Of a DNA stretch of 64,000 nucleotides, positions 1 through 8,440 are shown piece by piece. Position numbers and translations under genes: made by a program. Each line of letters opens with the position of its first letter. The stretch's first letter is position 1. Source of the DNA: Vampirovibrionales bacterium (GTDB taxonomy: Bacteria; Cyanobacteriota; Vampirovibrionia; Vampirovibrionales; Vampirovibrionaceae); the NCBI GenBank assembly GCA_029262635.1, contig JAJCZA010000017.1, positions 62,001 through 126,000 on the forward strand. Reading direction: 5' to 3'. A model generated the notes under the pieces. It searched no databases. It had not been told where the DNA came from and worked only from the letters and a program-made list of their open reading frames with translations.

Positions 1-889
1 GATAGCATGTCAGCTCATTTGGCGAGAAGTAAGAAGTAACCGGCACGTTTTCGCCAAACGGAAGTGTTAGGTCAGCAAACCAATCGGGAGCCGCCCCTCT
101 AAAAGCTGTCAGACAAAGACGATCGTTGCCTGAAAAAACCAACTGGGTTTCTGGGTAAAGATGCCGCAAAAGCTGAAATCGCCGTTGACTTAACTCTTGT
201 GCTTCATCGATCAGAATCAGCGAGTATTGACGTTGAACCCGCTGACGCACCCTCTCGTTGGTTCGTAATAATGTCTCGGTTTGCTCGGTTAAATCCCGGT
301 AAGTCATCCAATGATGGGCTTGGCAATAATCAAAGAACCGACGCTGAAACTCAATAACTAATGCCAGCCGGTTTTCAGGGTCGTCGGATGATGGCAAACC
401 CTTTAAAACTTGTTCTAAATCAGAGGTAGAAATCCCAAACGTTTGGAACTGCCGGATGAAAGGATAAAGCTGTCGAGAAAACCCCGTCGTCTGAATAGCG
501 TAAAATAGCGGATGTTCCACCGTCAGCCGTTCTTGAGCAATCTTACGGCCTAGTTGACGCAATAGCCAATGGGCTTCTTGTTCAGAAAGCAGTTGACTGC
601 CAGGGGAAACGTGAGGCGAAAACGTCTGAAGAATCTGAAGACAAAACTGCTCAAACGTCTCAATGACCAAAGCTTGACTTGATAAGGTCTCTCCGTCACA
701 AAAATTATTCAGGTAACACGTCAGTTGTTCAACGTGAGACGGACTAGTCGTCAAAATTCTAACCGTTTCAGGCGGTACTTCACCTGCCTGAACCCGCCGG
801 ACGGCTTCCCGGATTAAAGCCCACGATTTCCCGGTGCCGGGCGCCCCTTCAATTTTGGTTATCGTTGCTTCTAAAGTGGTTTGAGTCAT
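1..889 (-). CDS. UvrD/Rep-type superfamily 1 helicase, N-terminal part (C-terminus beyond window start)
   Basis: The reading frame is open from an ATG at 889 back to base 1, so 296 residues are visible and the rest lies outside the window. A Walker A motif GAPGTGKS sits at residues 15-22, and a Walker B/DEAQ-box, LILIDEAQEL, lies near residues 224-233. It is followed by GNDRLCLTAFRGA, which resembles SF1 motif III (GDxxQxIYxFRGA). These motifs define an ATP-dependent DNA translocase of the UvrD/Rep/PcrA class. Whether a nuclease domain follows, as in AddA or RecB-like proteins, cannot be seen. The gene lies 10 bp downstream of a small membrane-protein gene on the same strand and is probably co-transcribed with it. 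Family assignment is secure; the specific role is not. Confidence 0.85.
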   Translation of the reverse strand, partial: MTQTTLEATITKIEGAPGTGKSWALIREAVRRVQAGEVPPETVRILTTSPSHVEQLTCYLNNFCDGETLSSQALVIETFEQFCLQILQTFSPHVSPGSQLLSEQEAHWLLRQLGRKIAQERLTVEHPLFYAIQTTGFSRQLYPFIRQFQTFGISTSDLEQVLKGLPSSDDPENRLALVIEFQRRFFDYCQAHHWMTYRDLTEQTETLLRTNERVRQRVQRQYSLILIDEAQELSQRRFQLLRHLYPETQLVFSGNDRLCLTAFRGAAPDWFADLTLPFGENVPVTSYFSPNELTCY

Positions 890-899
890 CGTTTCGGTC

Positions 900-1172
900 T
901 CAATTTTTGCTTCCGGTAAATAAAGTGCTTTTTATCCCACGCCACAGAGTGTCGTCCGTCACATAACGCACCGTAAACGTCACCCCGTTTTCATCTGCAC
1001 CGAGGGTTATCCGTAGTGCGACACGCGCGTCTTCAATCATGTATTTACGTACGACTGTTACCATTCCCCAGATAACGGCAAAAAGAAAGAAAACCGTTAT
1101 CATGCCCGTTAACGGATCAAGTACTCTTTTTTCAAGATAGGGCTGAAGGTTTATTCCCCAATTTTTATCCAT
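900..1172 (-). CDS. Small single-pass membrane protein, unknown function
   Basis: This 90-residue protein has one hydrophobic segment at about residues 22-40 (GMITVFFLFAVIWGMVTVV). A basic patch and a short soluble domain of about 48 residues rich in T, V and R follow. I recognise no family. The ATG at 1172 has a possible AGGAGA ribosome site about 15 nt upstream, which is a rather long spacing. Its stop codon lies 10 bp before the start of the UvrD-like helicase gene, which suggests a two-gene operon. The predicted topology has a short N-terminus on one side of the membrane and the larger C-terminal part on the other. It could be a real gene or a marginal one; the tight spacing to the helicase supports it. 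Confidence 0.5.
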   Translation of the reverse strand: MDKNWGINLQPYLEKRVLDPLTGMITVFFLFAVIWGMVTVVRKYMIEDARVALRITLGADENGVTFTVRYVTDDTLWRGIKSTLFTGSKN

Positions 1173-1311
1173 GCAAGTCAGCCCTTTTCTCCTATCCCAG
1201 CTTAAACGGCCAATACCCTCAAATTACCACAAACACGAAGCCGCCACGAACAGCCCCTATCGATTCATGGATCCGTTCGCCTCTTCCTAACCCTCTCTCT
1301 ATCTTTCCTCT

Positions 1312-1340
1312 TTGACGACAGGGTGTTTCTCTTTCATAAT
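1312..1340 (+). promoter_or_regulatory. Sigma-70-type promoter of the polyprenyl synthase gene
   Basis: TTGACG at 1312-1317 and CATAAT at 1335-1340 are separated by exactly 17 bp. Both hexamers match the consensus at five of six positions. The predicted transcription start, near 1347, gives a leader of about 40 nt before the ATG at 1388. It is the best-formed promoter in the window. Confidence 0.7.
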
Positions 1341-1387
1341 AAGAATGAAAAACTACCCGGTTCAATTATCCAGCAAGGGAATTGTTG

Positions 1388-2434
1388 ATGACCACACCAG
1401 CCGCAGAAAAAATGACCTCAAAGCAATCCATTCAGGCTTATTATCAGCCCGTTTTACCCTATCTGGATACGGTGAGGGAAAAATTGCTCAATATTGTACC
1501 GCCAGAGTCACAATTACTTGCGGAAGCCCTCCATCACTCTCTTGGCACCGGCGGTAAACTGCTCCGCCCGGTGGTCTGTTTACTGGCCTGCGGTGCCACA
1601 GGTAAGATTAAAGATAGCCACCTGGAAACCTCGGCTATTTCCGAAATGATCCACATTGCGACCCTGCTTCACGATGATGTGCTGGACGACGCGGATCTTC
1701 GTCGAGGCAAGGTTACGGTCCGTTCTTTGTGGGGAAACCCGGTCTCTATTCTTAGCGGCGACTATTTACTGGCGCAAGCCAGTCGAAAGCTAGCTCAAGT
1801 TGGCTCAATCCGGATTGTGTCTATTTATTCCGATGTGTTAGCGGATCTATGCGACGGAGAAGTGGAACAGATTCGAGCCAGTTACAATCTGGATGCGCTT
1901 GACTGGGACAGTTACTACCGAAAAACCATCTGCAAAACCGCCACTCTATTTTCCGCTGGTTGCGAAGCCGCTGGTGTTTTAAACGACTTGCCCGAAGAAC
2001 ACGTCCAGAAGCTGAAACAGTTTGGGAAAAATTTTGGTATTGCCTTCCAGATCGTCGATGACCTGCTGGACTATACCAGCAACGAAGCCGACATGGGTAA
2101 ACCGGTTTTTGACGACCTAAAAAACGGCTTGGTTAATGCGCCAGTCCTACTGGCTCTGAAATCGGATCAGGCTTTGAATGATACGGAGAAAACCGAATTC
2201 AAGCAGGTCATCCGCCGGTTTTTTGACGTGGATGCAACTTCTAAAAACGAAGCAACAGAACTGGTTCAGTCCATCCAAATGTACCTGGGCAAAGCCCGTG
2301 CCATTGAAGAGACGCAAGCATTGGCCGAATCCTTTATTACTAAGGCATTAAACGCTATTGATTTCCTACCGAACACGCCAGAAAAAGAGGCGCTCATAGG
2401 ACTGGGGCGTTTTGTTATCGAGCGAAAAACCTAG
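1388..2434 (+). CDS. Long-chain polyprenyl diphosphate synthase (IspB/heptaprenyl-octaprenyl-solanesyl type)
   Basis: This 348-residue trans-prenyltransferase extends allylic diphosphates with isopentenyl diphosphate to make a long isoprenoid chain, typically the side chain of a quinone. GGKLLRP at 55-61 is the conserved substrate-binding region. The first aspartate-rich motif is LLHDDVLDD (D96, D97, D100) and the second is VDDLLDY (D224, D225, D228). Both are needed for Mg2+-diphosphate binding. Small residues before the first motif and the overall length fit medium- to long-chain enzymes rather than FPP synthase, but chain length cannot be read from sequence alone. Two TTG codons lie just before the ATG. 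The ATG at 1388 is preferred because AAGGGA ends 7 nt upstream. A strong promoter precedes it at 1312-1340. Confidence 0.93.
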   Translation: MTTPAAEKMTSKQSIQAYYQPVLPYLDTVREKLLNIVPPESQLLAEALHHSLGTGGKLLRPVVCLLACGATGKIKDSHLETSAISEMIHIATLLHDDVLDDADLRRGKVTVRSLWGNPVSILSGDYLLAQASRKLAQVGSIRIVSIYSDVLADLCDGEVEQIRASYNLDALDWDSYYRKTICKTATLFSAGCEAAGVLNDLPEEHVQKLKQFGKNFGIAFQIVDDLLDYTSNEADMGKPVFDDLKNGLVNAPVLLALKSDQALNDTEKTEFKQVIRRFFDVDATSKNEATELVQSIQMYLGKARAIEETQALAESFITKALNAIDFLPNTPEKEALIGLGRFVIERKT

Positions 2435-2604
2435 CCTGTGTGTCAGCCTAGAAAAAAGCCCTCTAAATAAAGGATTTCCGAATAAACCCTTGAAGGCATC
2501 GCTGAGTTTACCGATACTCTCTGAAAAGGGAGGGTTTCATACTAGCGGTTCCAAAAAGTCGTTTGTTGAGATTATCCCATCTGAGTTTTGAGGAGAATAC
2601 CCCT

Positions 2605-3021
2605 ATGCCCCAAGCATCTGACCCATCACAAGCCAAAGCAAGTCCCTCGAAGAGTCCATTGGTACAGGAAGAAGCAAAACAGAAACGATCAAAAATGATG
2701 CCGGTGGAAGTGACCCTGCTTACGGCGGATCATGAAATTAGAGGGATTGTTTACGTTTCTCGAGAAACACGCCCGGAACGCCGGTTAACAGAAATGCTAA
2801 ACGGATCGGACCGTCGTTTTCTCGCAATTAAAGATGTGGAAATGACCTTGCGTACCCAGCCTTCAACAGCACGTATGTATGATTTTCTACAGATTCACAT
2901 TGATAACATCATGATGATTCATCCCTCAGCTCAGTCCGTCGCAAAGCACACCGCATATTCAAAAGAGGAAGCACTTCGGCTTGACTCATTTCGAGAAAAA
3001 TTTAAACGCGGTTCCTTTTAG
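2605..3021 (+). CDS. Small conserved protein with a beta-rich domain, function unknown
   Basis: This 138-residue protein has a disordered, Lys/Ser/Gln-rich N-terminus (about 40 residues). A compact domain begins MPVEVTLLTADHEIRGIVYV and continues through RRLTEMLNGSDRRFLAIKDVEM. The pattern 'VxLxTxxHxIxG...LN...RRFLxIxDxEM' resembles the small DUF6812-type domain, but I recall this only weakly and could not search. The ATG at 2605 is chosen because GAGGAG lies 9 nt upstream; an in-frame TTG upstream at 2563 lacks such a site. It lies 170 bp after the polyprenyl synthase gene and may have its own promoter. The charged C-terminus (EKFKRGSF) has no membrane or signal features, so it is probably cytoplasmic. 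Confidence 0.6.
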   Translation: MPQASDPSQAKASPSKSPLVQEEAKQKRSKMMPVEVTLLTADHEIRGIVYVSRETRPERRLTEMLNGSDRRFLAIKDVEMTLRTQPSTARMYDFLQIHIDNIMMIHPSAQSVAKHTAYSKEEALRLDSFREKFKRGSF

Positions 3022-3348
3022 GCTTAATGTAAACAATTCGTAATATAATCGCACAAGAATCTTATTGATTGTTTTTATGCAATCACAACAGTTAAACTAA
3101 ATCATCTCTATGTTAAAACAACATTATTCTGTTTCTCTCAAAACATCTCATTTTCTCAGTTCATCTCAGTTTCATTTCAAGAAAAACAACGTTTGGTTAT
3201 TTCCTATCATTTATACAAATGTTGAAAAACCAGCGTTATTTAATCAGTTCGCTTCACTGAAAAGATCCGATTGAACTTATAGTCAATCAATAGGAATCCG
3301 CAAGTTAGCGAGCCAGTGTGTGTAGGAATCTCAACGGGGGTAGTTGGT
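3022..3348. other. AT-rich intergenic region upstream of the glycine-rich protein gene
   Basis: These 327 bp are much richer in A and T than the neighbouring genes and contain no credible ORF. A TATAAT hexamer sits at 3044-3049 without a good -35 partner. Several tracts such as CTCATTTTCTC and CATCTCAG repeat loosely between 3120 and 3180. I see no riboswitch, tRNA or terminator. The region probably holds the promoter and a long leader of the downstream gene. Confidence 0.4.
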
Positions 3349-4137
3349 ATGCTCAGACAGACATTACCAGGTGTTAGAAATAATAATAGTACCGGACGTG
3401 TTATTAGACGGACAACCATTCGTCGAAGCGGCGGTAGTAGTGGTCATCATCACGGAGAAGGCCAAAGCGGTGGCGGTACCACCATCATTATTAATAATTA
3501 CGGCGGCGCTAACGGAGGCGGTCCCAGACCGGGAGGTCATATGCCTGCATTCGGTAGCGGGTTTGGCCATAATCCTTTTGGCGGTATTCAGGGCGTAGGC
3601 GGCTACGAAAGCCTGTTGCTTGCGGATGGATTTCCAGGAAGTCAAGGATTTAATTACGGGTATCCACGTATGTTAAGCCAACCTGGCCTCTACGGCAGTG
3701 GCTTTGGAAACAGTTTCCACGGTGGAGGAAGATTCGGAAGACCTTTCCCAACCAGTTCTTTTGGTGGCGGCGGCCTCATGGGTCTCGGCTTCGATGGCGG
3801 ACTGACGGGCAACGGCGCGCTTAATGGGGTGCTTGGAACAGTCGGCGGAGCTGCTGCATCGAATAAATTTGGTGGATCGGCTATTGGCGGCGGCGGCGGG
3901 GCTGCAATCGGCTCTATATTTGGCGATAACGCACAGGAATCGGCGGTTATTGGTGGACTGGCCGGTGCGGGACTCGACCTTGCTTCTCAAGTGTTTAACA
4001 ACCGGGGAGAATCTTCAGCCGAGTCACCTTTCGGATTCAAAGGAGCCCTTGATAAGACCGACTTTGGTAGCGTATTGGCCAGCGGTGTTGGCGGCTTAAT
4101 GGGTGGGTTAACCCAGCCGAAAGGTAGACGATTCTAA
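3349..4137 (+). CDS. Glycine-rich protein with glycine-zipper segment
   Basis: This 262-residue protein is roughly one third glycine. It starts with an Arg/Asn-rich segment, then a His/Gly stretch near residue 33 (GHHHGEG) and a short TTIIINNYGG strand. A long Gly/Phe/Pro linker covers about residues 50-150. From about residue 156 to 212 small residues repeat every fourth position (GTVGGAAA, AIGGGGGAAIGSIFG, AVIGGLAGAGLDLA). This pattern matches glycine-zipper segments of outer-membrane or pore-forming lipoproteins. No signal peptide is visible at the chosen ATG (3349). An in-frame GTG at 3316 adds eleven residues and no clear signal. GGGGG about 8 nt upstream may act as a weak ribosome site. 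A strong intrinsic terminator follows, so it is probably monocistronic. Function is unknown. Confidence 0.65.
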   Translation: MLRQTLPGVRNNNSTGRVIRRTTIRRSGGSSGHHHGEGQSGGGTTIIINNYGGANGGGPRPGGHMPAFGSGFGHNPFGGIQGVGGYESLLLADGFPGSQGFNYGYPRMLSQPGLYGSGFGNSFHGGGRFGRPFPTSSFGGGGLMGLGFDGGLTGNGALNGVLGTVGGAAASNKFGGSAIGGGGGAAIGSIFGDNAQESAVIGGLAGAGLDLASQVFNNRGESSAESPFGFKGALDKTDFGSVLASGVGGLMGGLTQPKGRRF

Positions 4138-4202
4138 AACTTGACAACAAACGGTGGGACATCGTAACAGACACACGAAATAGGAATAACTGGGGAACAA
4201 AA

Positions 4203-4244
4203 CCCGCTTCACGATAGGGGAATCAATGAAGCGGGATTTTTTTT
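4203..4244 (+). terminator. Intrinsic terminator after the glycine-rich protein gene
   Basis: A perfect 9-bp stem, CCCGCTTCA (4203-4211) with TGAAGCGGG (4227-4235), encloses a 15-nt loop and is followed by A and eight T residues. It lies 65 bp after the stop codon and separates this gene from the riboflavin operon. Confidence 0.9.
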
Positions 4245-4384
4245 GCCTATTTTAAAGCTTTCTGGACGGGTGGATGTTTTTTTATTACTCTATTAAATAT
4301 TGAGCAGGATGCAATTTTCGGTTGCCGTCGTTTTTATTTACTCAACCCTTACCCGCCCTCTCAAACACTTAAGGATTAGTGCTT

Positions 4385-5152
4385 ATGTTTACTGGCCTGA
4401 TTGAAGAAATAGGTATTGTGGATTCCATCCAGACCACATCGGCCGGCTCGGTTTTGACGATCAAAGCCCAAGTCGTTTTAGAAGGTGTTAAAAAAGGGGA
4501 TAGTCTTGCCATTGACGGGGTCTGCACGACAGTCGTTGATTTTAACAATGACGGTTTTACCATTGAGGCCTCGCCGGAAACCCTCTCTAAAACAATATTG
4601 AGTTCACTGGAGCCCGGCTCCCGTGTTAATCTGGAACGCCCGTTAACGCCCATTAGCCGACTTGGCGGACATTTTGTCACGGGCCATATCGATGGCACGG
4701 CCTTAATCATTTCCAAGGAACAGGACGGCATGAGCTGGATTTATCATTTTCGACTCGACAACCCGGCATTGGCACCACTTCTAATTTCCAAAGGCTCTGT
4801 CGCAATTAACGGCATCAGCCTAACGGTAAACACTGTAGATAAACTGATTTTTTCCGTTGCTATTATTCCCCACACCTTAGCCCACACCAGCCTGGGCGAC
4901 TATGAACCGGATAGTCAAGTCAACATTGAAACGGACATGCTCGGCAAGTATGTTCAAAAGCTAATGCCCAATATGACGGCGGGCACACTGGAGCCAAAAA
5001 AATATTCAGACCATCCCTCATTAGGCTTGCAGCCGAAAGCCACCGAACGTATTGGCAATTCCAATTTCCATACCGGCATCTGGTTTAATCTGGAAAAGCC
5101 GATCTCTTCTGAAGATTCTGAGCGTTTACAAGCGACAAAAGGGAGTGTATGA
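4385..5152 (+). CDS. ribE: Riboflavin synthase, alpha subunit
   Basis: The enzyme dismutates two 6,7-dimethyl-8-ribityllumazine molecules into riboflavin and the pyrimidinedione. The N-terminus MFTGLIEEIG is the family signature, and the two lumazine-binding barrels are visible as an internal duplication. The second half begins near GGHFVTGHIDGTA and contains SKGSVAINGISLTVN. At 255 residues it is about 40-50 longer than usual. The extra C-terminal tail, after about residue 200, contains no obvious domain. The ATG at 4385 has AAGGA 9 nt upstream. Its TGA overlaps by one base the start of a small downstream ORF, and ribBA and ribH follow. No FMN riboswitch is apparent in the 140 bp upstream. 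Confidence 0.95.
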   Translation: MFTGLIEEIGIVDSIQTTSAGSVLTIKAQVVLEGVKKGDSLAIDGVCTTVVDFNNDGFTIEASPETLSKTILSSLEPGSRVNLERPLTPISRLGGHFVTGHIDGTALIISKEQDGMSWIYHFRLDNPALAPLLISKGSVAINGISLTVNTVDKLIFSVAIIPHTLAHTSLGDYEPDSQVNIETDMLGKYVQKLMPNMTAGTLEPKKYSDHPSLGLQPKATERIGNSNFHTGIWFNLEKPISSEDSERLQATKGSV

Positions 5153-5337
5153 TGACCCAACCCTCTATGCCAGAAAAGAAAACCCGCCCTGCGACAATCG
5201 CCTTTACTGGACTCACTGGATTTGAAGAACGTTTGGCGATCCGCAAACAAGAAAAACAGAATTTCAGCCATCTTCAAAAGATTTATATCAAAAAAATTAT
5301 TTCAGAAGTTTTTAACACAGCATCTCTTAAATTTTAA
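5152..5337 (+). CDS. Small basic protein inside the riboflavin operon
   Basis: This 61-residue basic protein is rich in Lys and Arg and matches nothing I recognise. Its ATG overlaps the ribE stop codon by one base, and AAGGGAG lies 6 nt upstream inside ribE. That arrangement is typical of translational coupling. A second ATG directly before it (5149) would give one more residue. The stop is 29 bp before ribBA. The sequence includes ATIAFTGLTGFEERLAIRKQEK and a hydrophobic-basic C-terminus. It could be a small partner of riboflavin synthesis or a chance ORF filling a gap; position and ribosome site favour expression. Confidence 0.5.
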   Translation: MTQPSMPEKKTRPATIAFTGLTGFEERLAIRKQEKQNFSHLQKIYIKKIISEVFNTASLKF

Positions 5338-5366
5338 GCCCATAACCCTTAGGTTCGACGATTTCT

Positions 5367-6650
5367 ATGCCCTCTGAAAACACCTCCTCTCCCTCGGAAT
5401 TTCAGTTTAGTACGGTGCCTGAAGCCATTGAAGCCATTAAAAATGGTGAAATGGTCATTGTTGCAGATGACGAAGATCGCGAAAACGAAGGCGATTTTGT
5501 CTGTGCCGCCGAAAAAGTGACGCCGGAAATCATTAACTTTATGGCCACCCATGGCCGGGGACTTATCTGTCTGACCCTCACACCGGAAACCTGTGATCAA
5601 CTCAAACTGTTCCAGATGGTGAATCAAAACACGGATCCACTGGGCACCGCCTTTACTGTTAGCGTAGACGCACATCCCCGGTTTGACGTAACGACTGGTA
5701 TTTCGGCCCAGGATCGTGCCAAAACTATCCAAGTGGCCATGGCGGATGATGCTGTTCCTCTGGATCTTCGGCGACCTGGCCATATTTTTCCGCTTCAGGC
5801 CAAGCCGGGTGGCGTACTCGAACGGGTCGGACAAACGGAAGCAAGCATGGATCTGGCTCGGCTGGCAGGACTTAAACCGGCTGGCGTGATTTGTGAAATT
5901 TTAAAAGATGACGGCACCATGGCTCGCCGGGATGAACTCCATCAAATTGCTCAAGAATACCAAATGAAATTTATTACCGTGGCACAATTGATTCAGTACC
6001 GTCTGGAGAATGAACGCATGGTTCGTCGGGTAACCGCCACAAAACTGCCTACACGCCATGGCGAATTTAAAGTCGTTGGTTTTAAAAACAATGTGGATGG
6101 CTCAGAGCATCTGGCGTTGGTTATGGGCGACCTGAAAAAGAATGACGGTAATGTTCCGTTGGTTCGAATGCACAGCGAATGCCTGACGGGTGATTTATTG
6201 GGTAGCCTCCGATGTGATTGCGGCTTCCAGCTTCATGGAGCCATGCAGCAAATCGCGGAATCCGGTAAAGGTGTATTGGTCTACATGAGAAAGCATGAGG
6301 GCCGAGGCATCGGCCTGTTAAATAAGCTGAAAGCTTACGAATTACAGGATCAGGGCCGAGATACGGTAGAGGCGAATCTTGAGATGGGTTTCCCCGCTGA
6401 TTTGCGTCATTATGGTGTTGGGGCTCAAATTTTACTGGATCTAGGGCTTAAAGAATTTAACCTGTTGACGAACAACCCTCGAAAAATAAAAGGGCTGGAT
6501 GGTTACGGACTAACCGTCAAAAAGCGACTCTCTCTGCTGACGGAACAGTTACCCGAAAATGAATTCTATCTTAAAACCAAACAATCCAAACTCGGCCATA
6601 TATTAGGGTTTGATAACAGTAACGTTAATCCAGAACCGGTGGAGATCTAA
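5367..6650 (+). CDS. ribBA: Bifunctional 3,4-dihydroxy-2-butanone-4-phosphate synthase / GTP cyclohydrolase II
   Basis: This 427-residue fusion makes both precursors of the riboflavin pathway. The N-terminal DHBP synthase half (residues about 10-210) shows the metal-binding [12 protein letters not shown] loop. It also has [20 protein letters not shown] and the conserved [16 protein letters not shown]. The C-terminal GTP cyclohydrolase II half carries the zinc site in [18 protein letters not shown], with three cysteines, and [13 protein letters not shown] plus [11 protein letters not shown] around the active site. Key residues appear intact in both halves, so both activities are expected. It sits in the order ribE, small ORF, ribBA, ribH, with ribH starting at the base after the stop codon. 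Confidence 0.96.
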   Translation: MPSENTSSPSEFQFSTVPEAIEAIKNGEMVIVADDEDRENEGDFVCAAEKVTPEIINFMATHGRGLICLTLTPETCDQLKLFQMVNQNTDPLGTAFTVSVDAHPRFDVTTGISAQDRAKTIQVAMADDAVPLDLRRPGHIFPLQAKPGGVLERVGQTEASMDLARLAGLKPAGVICEILKDDGTMARRDELHQIAQEYQMKFITVAQLIQYRLENERMVRRVTATKLPTRHGEFKVVGFKNNVDGSEHLALVMGDLKKNDGNVPLVRMHSECLTGDLLGSLRCDCGFQLHGAMQQIAESGKGVLVYMRKHEGRGIGLLNKLKAYELQDQGRDTVEANLEMGFPADLRHYGVGAQILLDLGLKEFNLLTNNPRKIKGLDGYGLTVKKRLSLLTEQLPENEFYLKTKQSKLGHILGFDNSNVNPEPVEI

Positions 6651-7145
6651 ATGCTCATGAGCAAGATACTAGAAGCAAATATGATTGGTACGGCACTGAA
6701 AATCGGTATTATTGTCAGCCGGTTTAACGAAGCCATTACAGAAAAACTTTTGTCAGGTGCCACAGGCTCTTTAATTTCTCATGGTGTCGATGAAGCGGAC
6801 ATCACAATGGCCTGGGTTCCGGGTGCCTTTGAACTGCCTTTAATGGCTAAAAAGCTGGCTGAATCTAATCAGTATGACGCCATTATTACTCTGGGGTGTG
6901 TTATTCGAGGGGCTACCACTCATTACGACTATGTTTGCTCCCAAGCGGCCTCGGGTGTCCTTCAAGCGGGGCTTTCCACGAATGTTCCTGTTATTTTTGG
7001 TGTGTTAACCACGGAAACCATTGAGCAGGCGATTGAACGCTCCGGTACGAAGGCGGGTAATAAAGGGGCCGATGCGGCCATGGCGGCCATCGAGATGGCG
7101 AACCTTCTGAAGCAGGTCTCTAAATCACCCTTACCATCAATTTAG
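6651..7145 (+). CDS. ribH: 6,7-dimethyl-8-ribityllumazine synthase
   Basis: The enzyme condenses 5-amino-6-ribitylamino-uracil with 3,4-dihydroxy-2-butanone-4-phosphate to make lumazine, the substrate of RibE. Visible signatures are [12 protein letters not shown] near the N-terminus, [16 protein letters not shown], and [15 protein letters not shown], which contains the active-site histidine. The length of 164 residues is normal. The ATG directly abuts the ribBA stop, and GGAG inside the ribBA end lies 6 nt upstream. A second ATG two codons later is possible. It is the last gene of the operon; a terminator-like hairpin lies at 7260-7296. No ribD is present here, so that step must be encoded elsewhere. 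Confidence 0.96.
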   Translation: MLMSKILEANMIGTALKIGIIVSRFNEAITEKLLSGATGSLISHGVDEADITMAWVPGAFELPLMAKKLAESNQYDAIITLGCVIRGATTHYDYVCSQAASGVLQAGLSTNVPVIFGVLTTETIEQAIERSGTKAGNKGADAAMAAIEMANLLKQVSKSPLPSI

Positions 7146-7259
7146 AGACCGTTTTTAAAGGAAAAAGAACAAGGATTTTGGTTCAAAAGAACCCTAACCC
7201 TTTGTTTAATTCTCACCGAAGATTAGTTTGTAAGACACTCCAACTAAATCCCTTAATTC

Positions 7260-7296
7260 AGACAGGGCGTTTTTCTTAAAACAGCCCTGTCTTTCT
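7260..7296 (+). terminator. Intrinsic terminator of the riboflavin operon
   Basis: AGACAGGGC (7260-7268) pairs with GCCCTGTCT (7284-7292) across a 15-nt loop, followed by a short T-rich run. It lies between ribH and the convergent gene at 7321, 115 bp after the ribH stop. Confidence 0.75.
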
Positions 7297-7320
7297 ATTG
7301 TGCTGCTTTAAGCCCTTTGC

Positions 7321-8244
7321 TTAAAACATTTTATTGATAAAGAACATGGGTGCGTTATTCTTTGTGTCAAACCCGGCAGAAACCCCATCCACAACCGGGT
7401 TTTTAGGGAGTGCACATCGGGCGCCTAAAATGCTGTAGCCTCCTTTTTTTGCAGGTTTAAAATTAAACTCTCCCCGGGCTGCACAAGGTTCTAATTTCTG
7501 CAAGATTTTCCCCAGCGGCTGTTCAACGGTTAAAACCGGTGAAACGGTTTCCGTTAGCGGCATATTTTGAGGTGATATACTTTGAGACATAGTCATACCG
7601 GAGTTCACAGAATGTGGCATCATGGCCATGTTATTCATTCCGTTTCCCATTTCCATGGTCATTGGATGCATTCGAGTATAATTTACCCCGACATCAACCC
7701 GAGTATCTAAAGGCCCTATTTTATCGCCAACGAGTGCAAATACGTTTACGTTCAGGTCTTTTCCCATGGGGGGCTTTATAAAAAGAGGCGCCAAGGTGAC
7801 TTTCAAATCAGGCCGTTTTTCCGCCATCGGCTTTAGAATCGTTTTTATTCCAAGCAACCAGCCGGCTTTCCAAGGGTCTTCCATAACCGGTGAACCAAGA
7901 ATCAGCGTGTTATTGCTATTAACATAAGGTAAGAGATCTCCCAATCCAACAAACGCTCTTCCCAAATGCTTGCTGGGCTCCCCCTGTTCGGTCATCAGGT
8001 TCCCCATCACTTTTCCCTTCATAGACTCTGTCGCTGAAGGGGTTTTCCAAAAATCCGCCGCACCGATAAGAGGCGAAAAAAGCGATGTGATTAAAGCCAA
8101 TACTAAATAGGTCGGGCTTTTTGCCGCAACTTTATTTTTTTCCTCTTGATCTTGATTGGATGAAAAAAGAAGGGCCTGTTTTTGGGTGTTTTTTTTTCCT
8201 TTTTCAAGCGAACTATGACCATCAATTAAAGGTGTTAGACGCAT
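7321..8244 (-). CDS. Hypothetical exported or membrane-anchored protein with a Met-rich segment
   Basis: The protein has 307 residues and I recognise no family. A polar, basic N-terminus of about 42 residues precedes a hydrophobic stretch (TYLVLALITSLFSPLIGAA, about 45-63), which would be a late signal or a single anchor. The mature part has the motif LILGSPVMEDPWKAGWLLGIK and ends near two cysteines (CAARGEF and ARCALPKN) that could form a disulfide. Between about residues 192 and 232 it is unusually rich in methionine (MHPMTMEMGNGMNNMAMM). That composition is common in copper-handling or low-complexity linkers, but a metal role is only a guess. AGGGGAG about 12 nt upstream supports the ATG at 8244. 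It is convergent with the riboflavin operon. Confidence 0.6.
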   Translation of the reverse strand: MRLTPLIDGHSSLEKGKKNTQKQALLFSSNQDQEEKNKVAAKSPTYLVLALITSLFSPLIGAADFWKTPSATESMKGKVMGNLMTEQGEPSKHLGRAFVGLGDLLPYVNSNNTLILGSPVMEDPWKAGWLLGIKTILKPMAEKRPDLKVTLAPLFIKPPMGKDLNVNVFALVGDKIGPLDTRVDVGVNYTRMHPMTMEMGNGMNNMAMMPHSVNSGMTMSQSISPQNMPLTETVSPVLTVEQPLGKILQKLEPCAARGEFNFKPAKKGGYSILGARCALPKNPVVDGVSAGFDTKNNAPMFFINKMF

Positions 8245-8359
8245 GTTTGACCCCGCTCCCCTATTTTTTTACACTTTTCTTTCTGTTAGAATATCAAATA
8301 AAAGTTGTAAGGCAATAGAAACAGGAAATTGATCGTTTATAAAATAGGGCTGACGCAAC

Positions 8360-8387
8360 TAGACGGTGGGTCTGTTTGCAGTACAAT
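8360..8387 (+). promoter_or_regulatory. Putative promoter of the cysteine dioxygenase gene
   Basis: TAGACG (8360-8365) and TACAAT (8382-8387) are spaced by 16 bp, about 54 nt before the ATG at 8441. The -10 matches five of six positions; the -35 is weaker. Confidence 0.4.
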
Positions 8388-8440
8388 GAGCCTGAAGGGT
8401 ATTTAAAATAAAAGATGATCATGGGTAGGAGCTATCATTT

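Noticed and set aside
3364-4099. Long open frames on both strands inside the glycine-rich gene
   Set aside because: They arise from the repetitive GGC/GGT codons of the real gene and have no ribosome site or protein-like composition.
4245-4384. FMN riboswitch upstream of ribE
   Set aside because: None of the conserved RFN helices or the GGGGCAGGGTGAAAT-type core could be seen.
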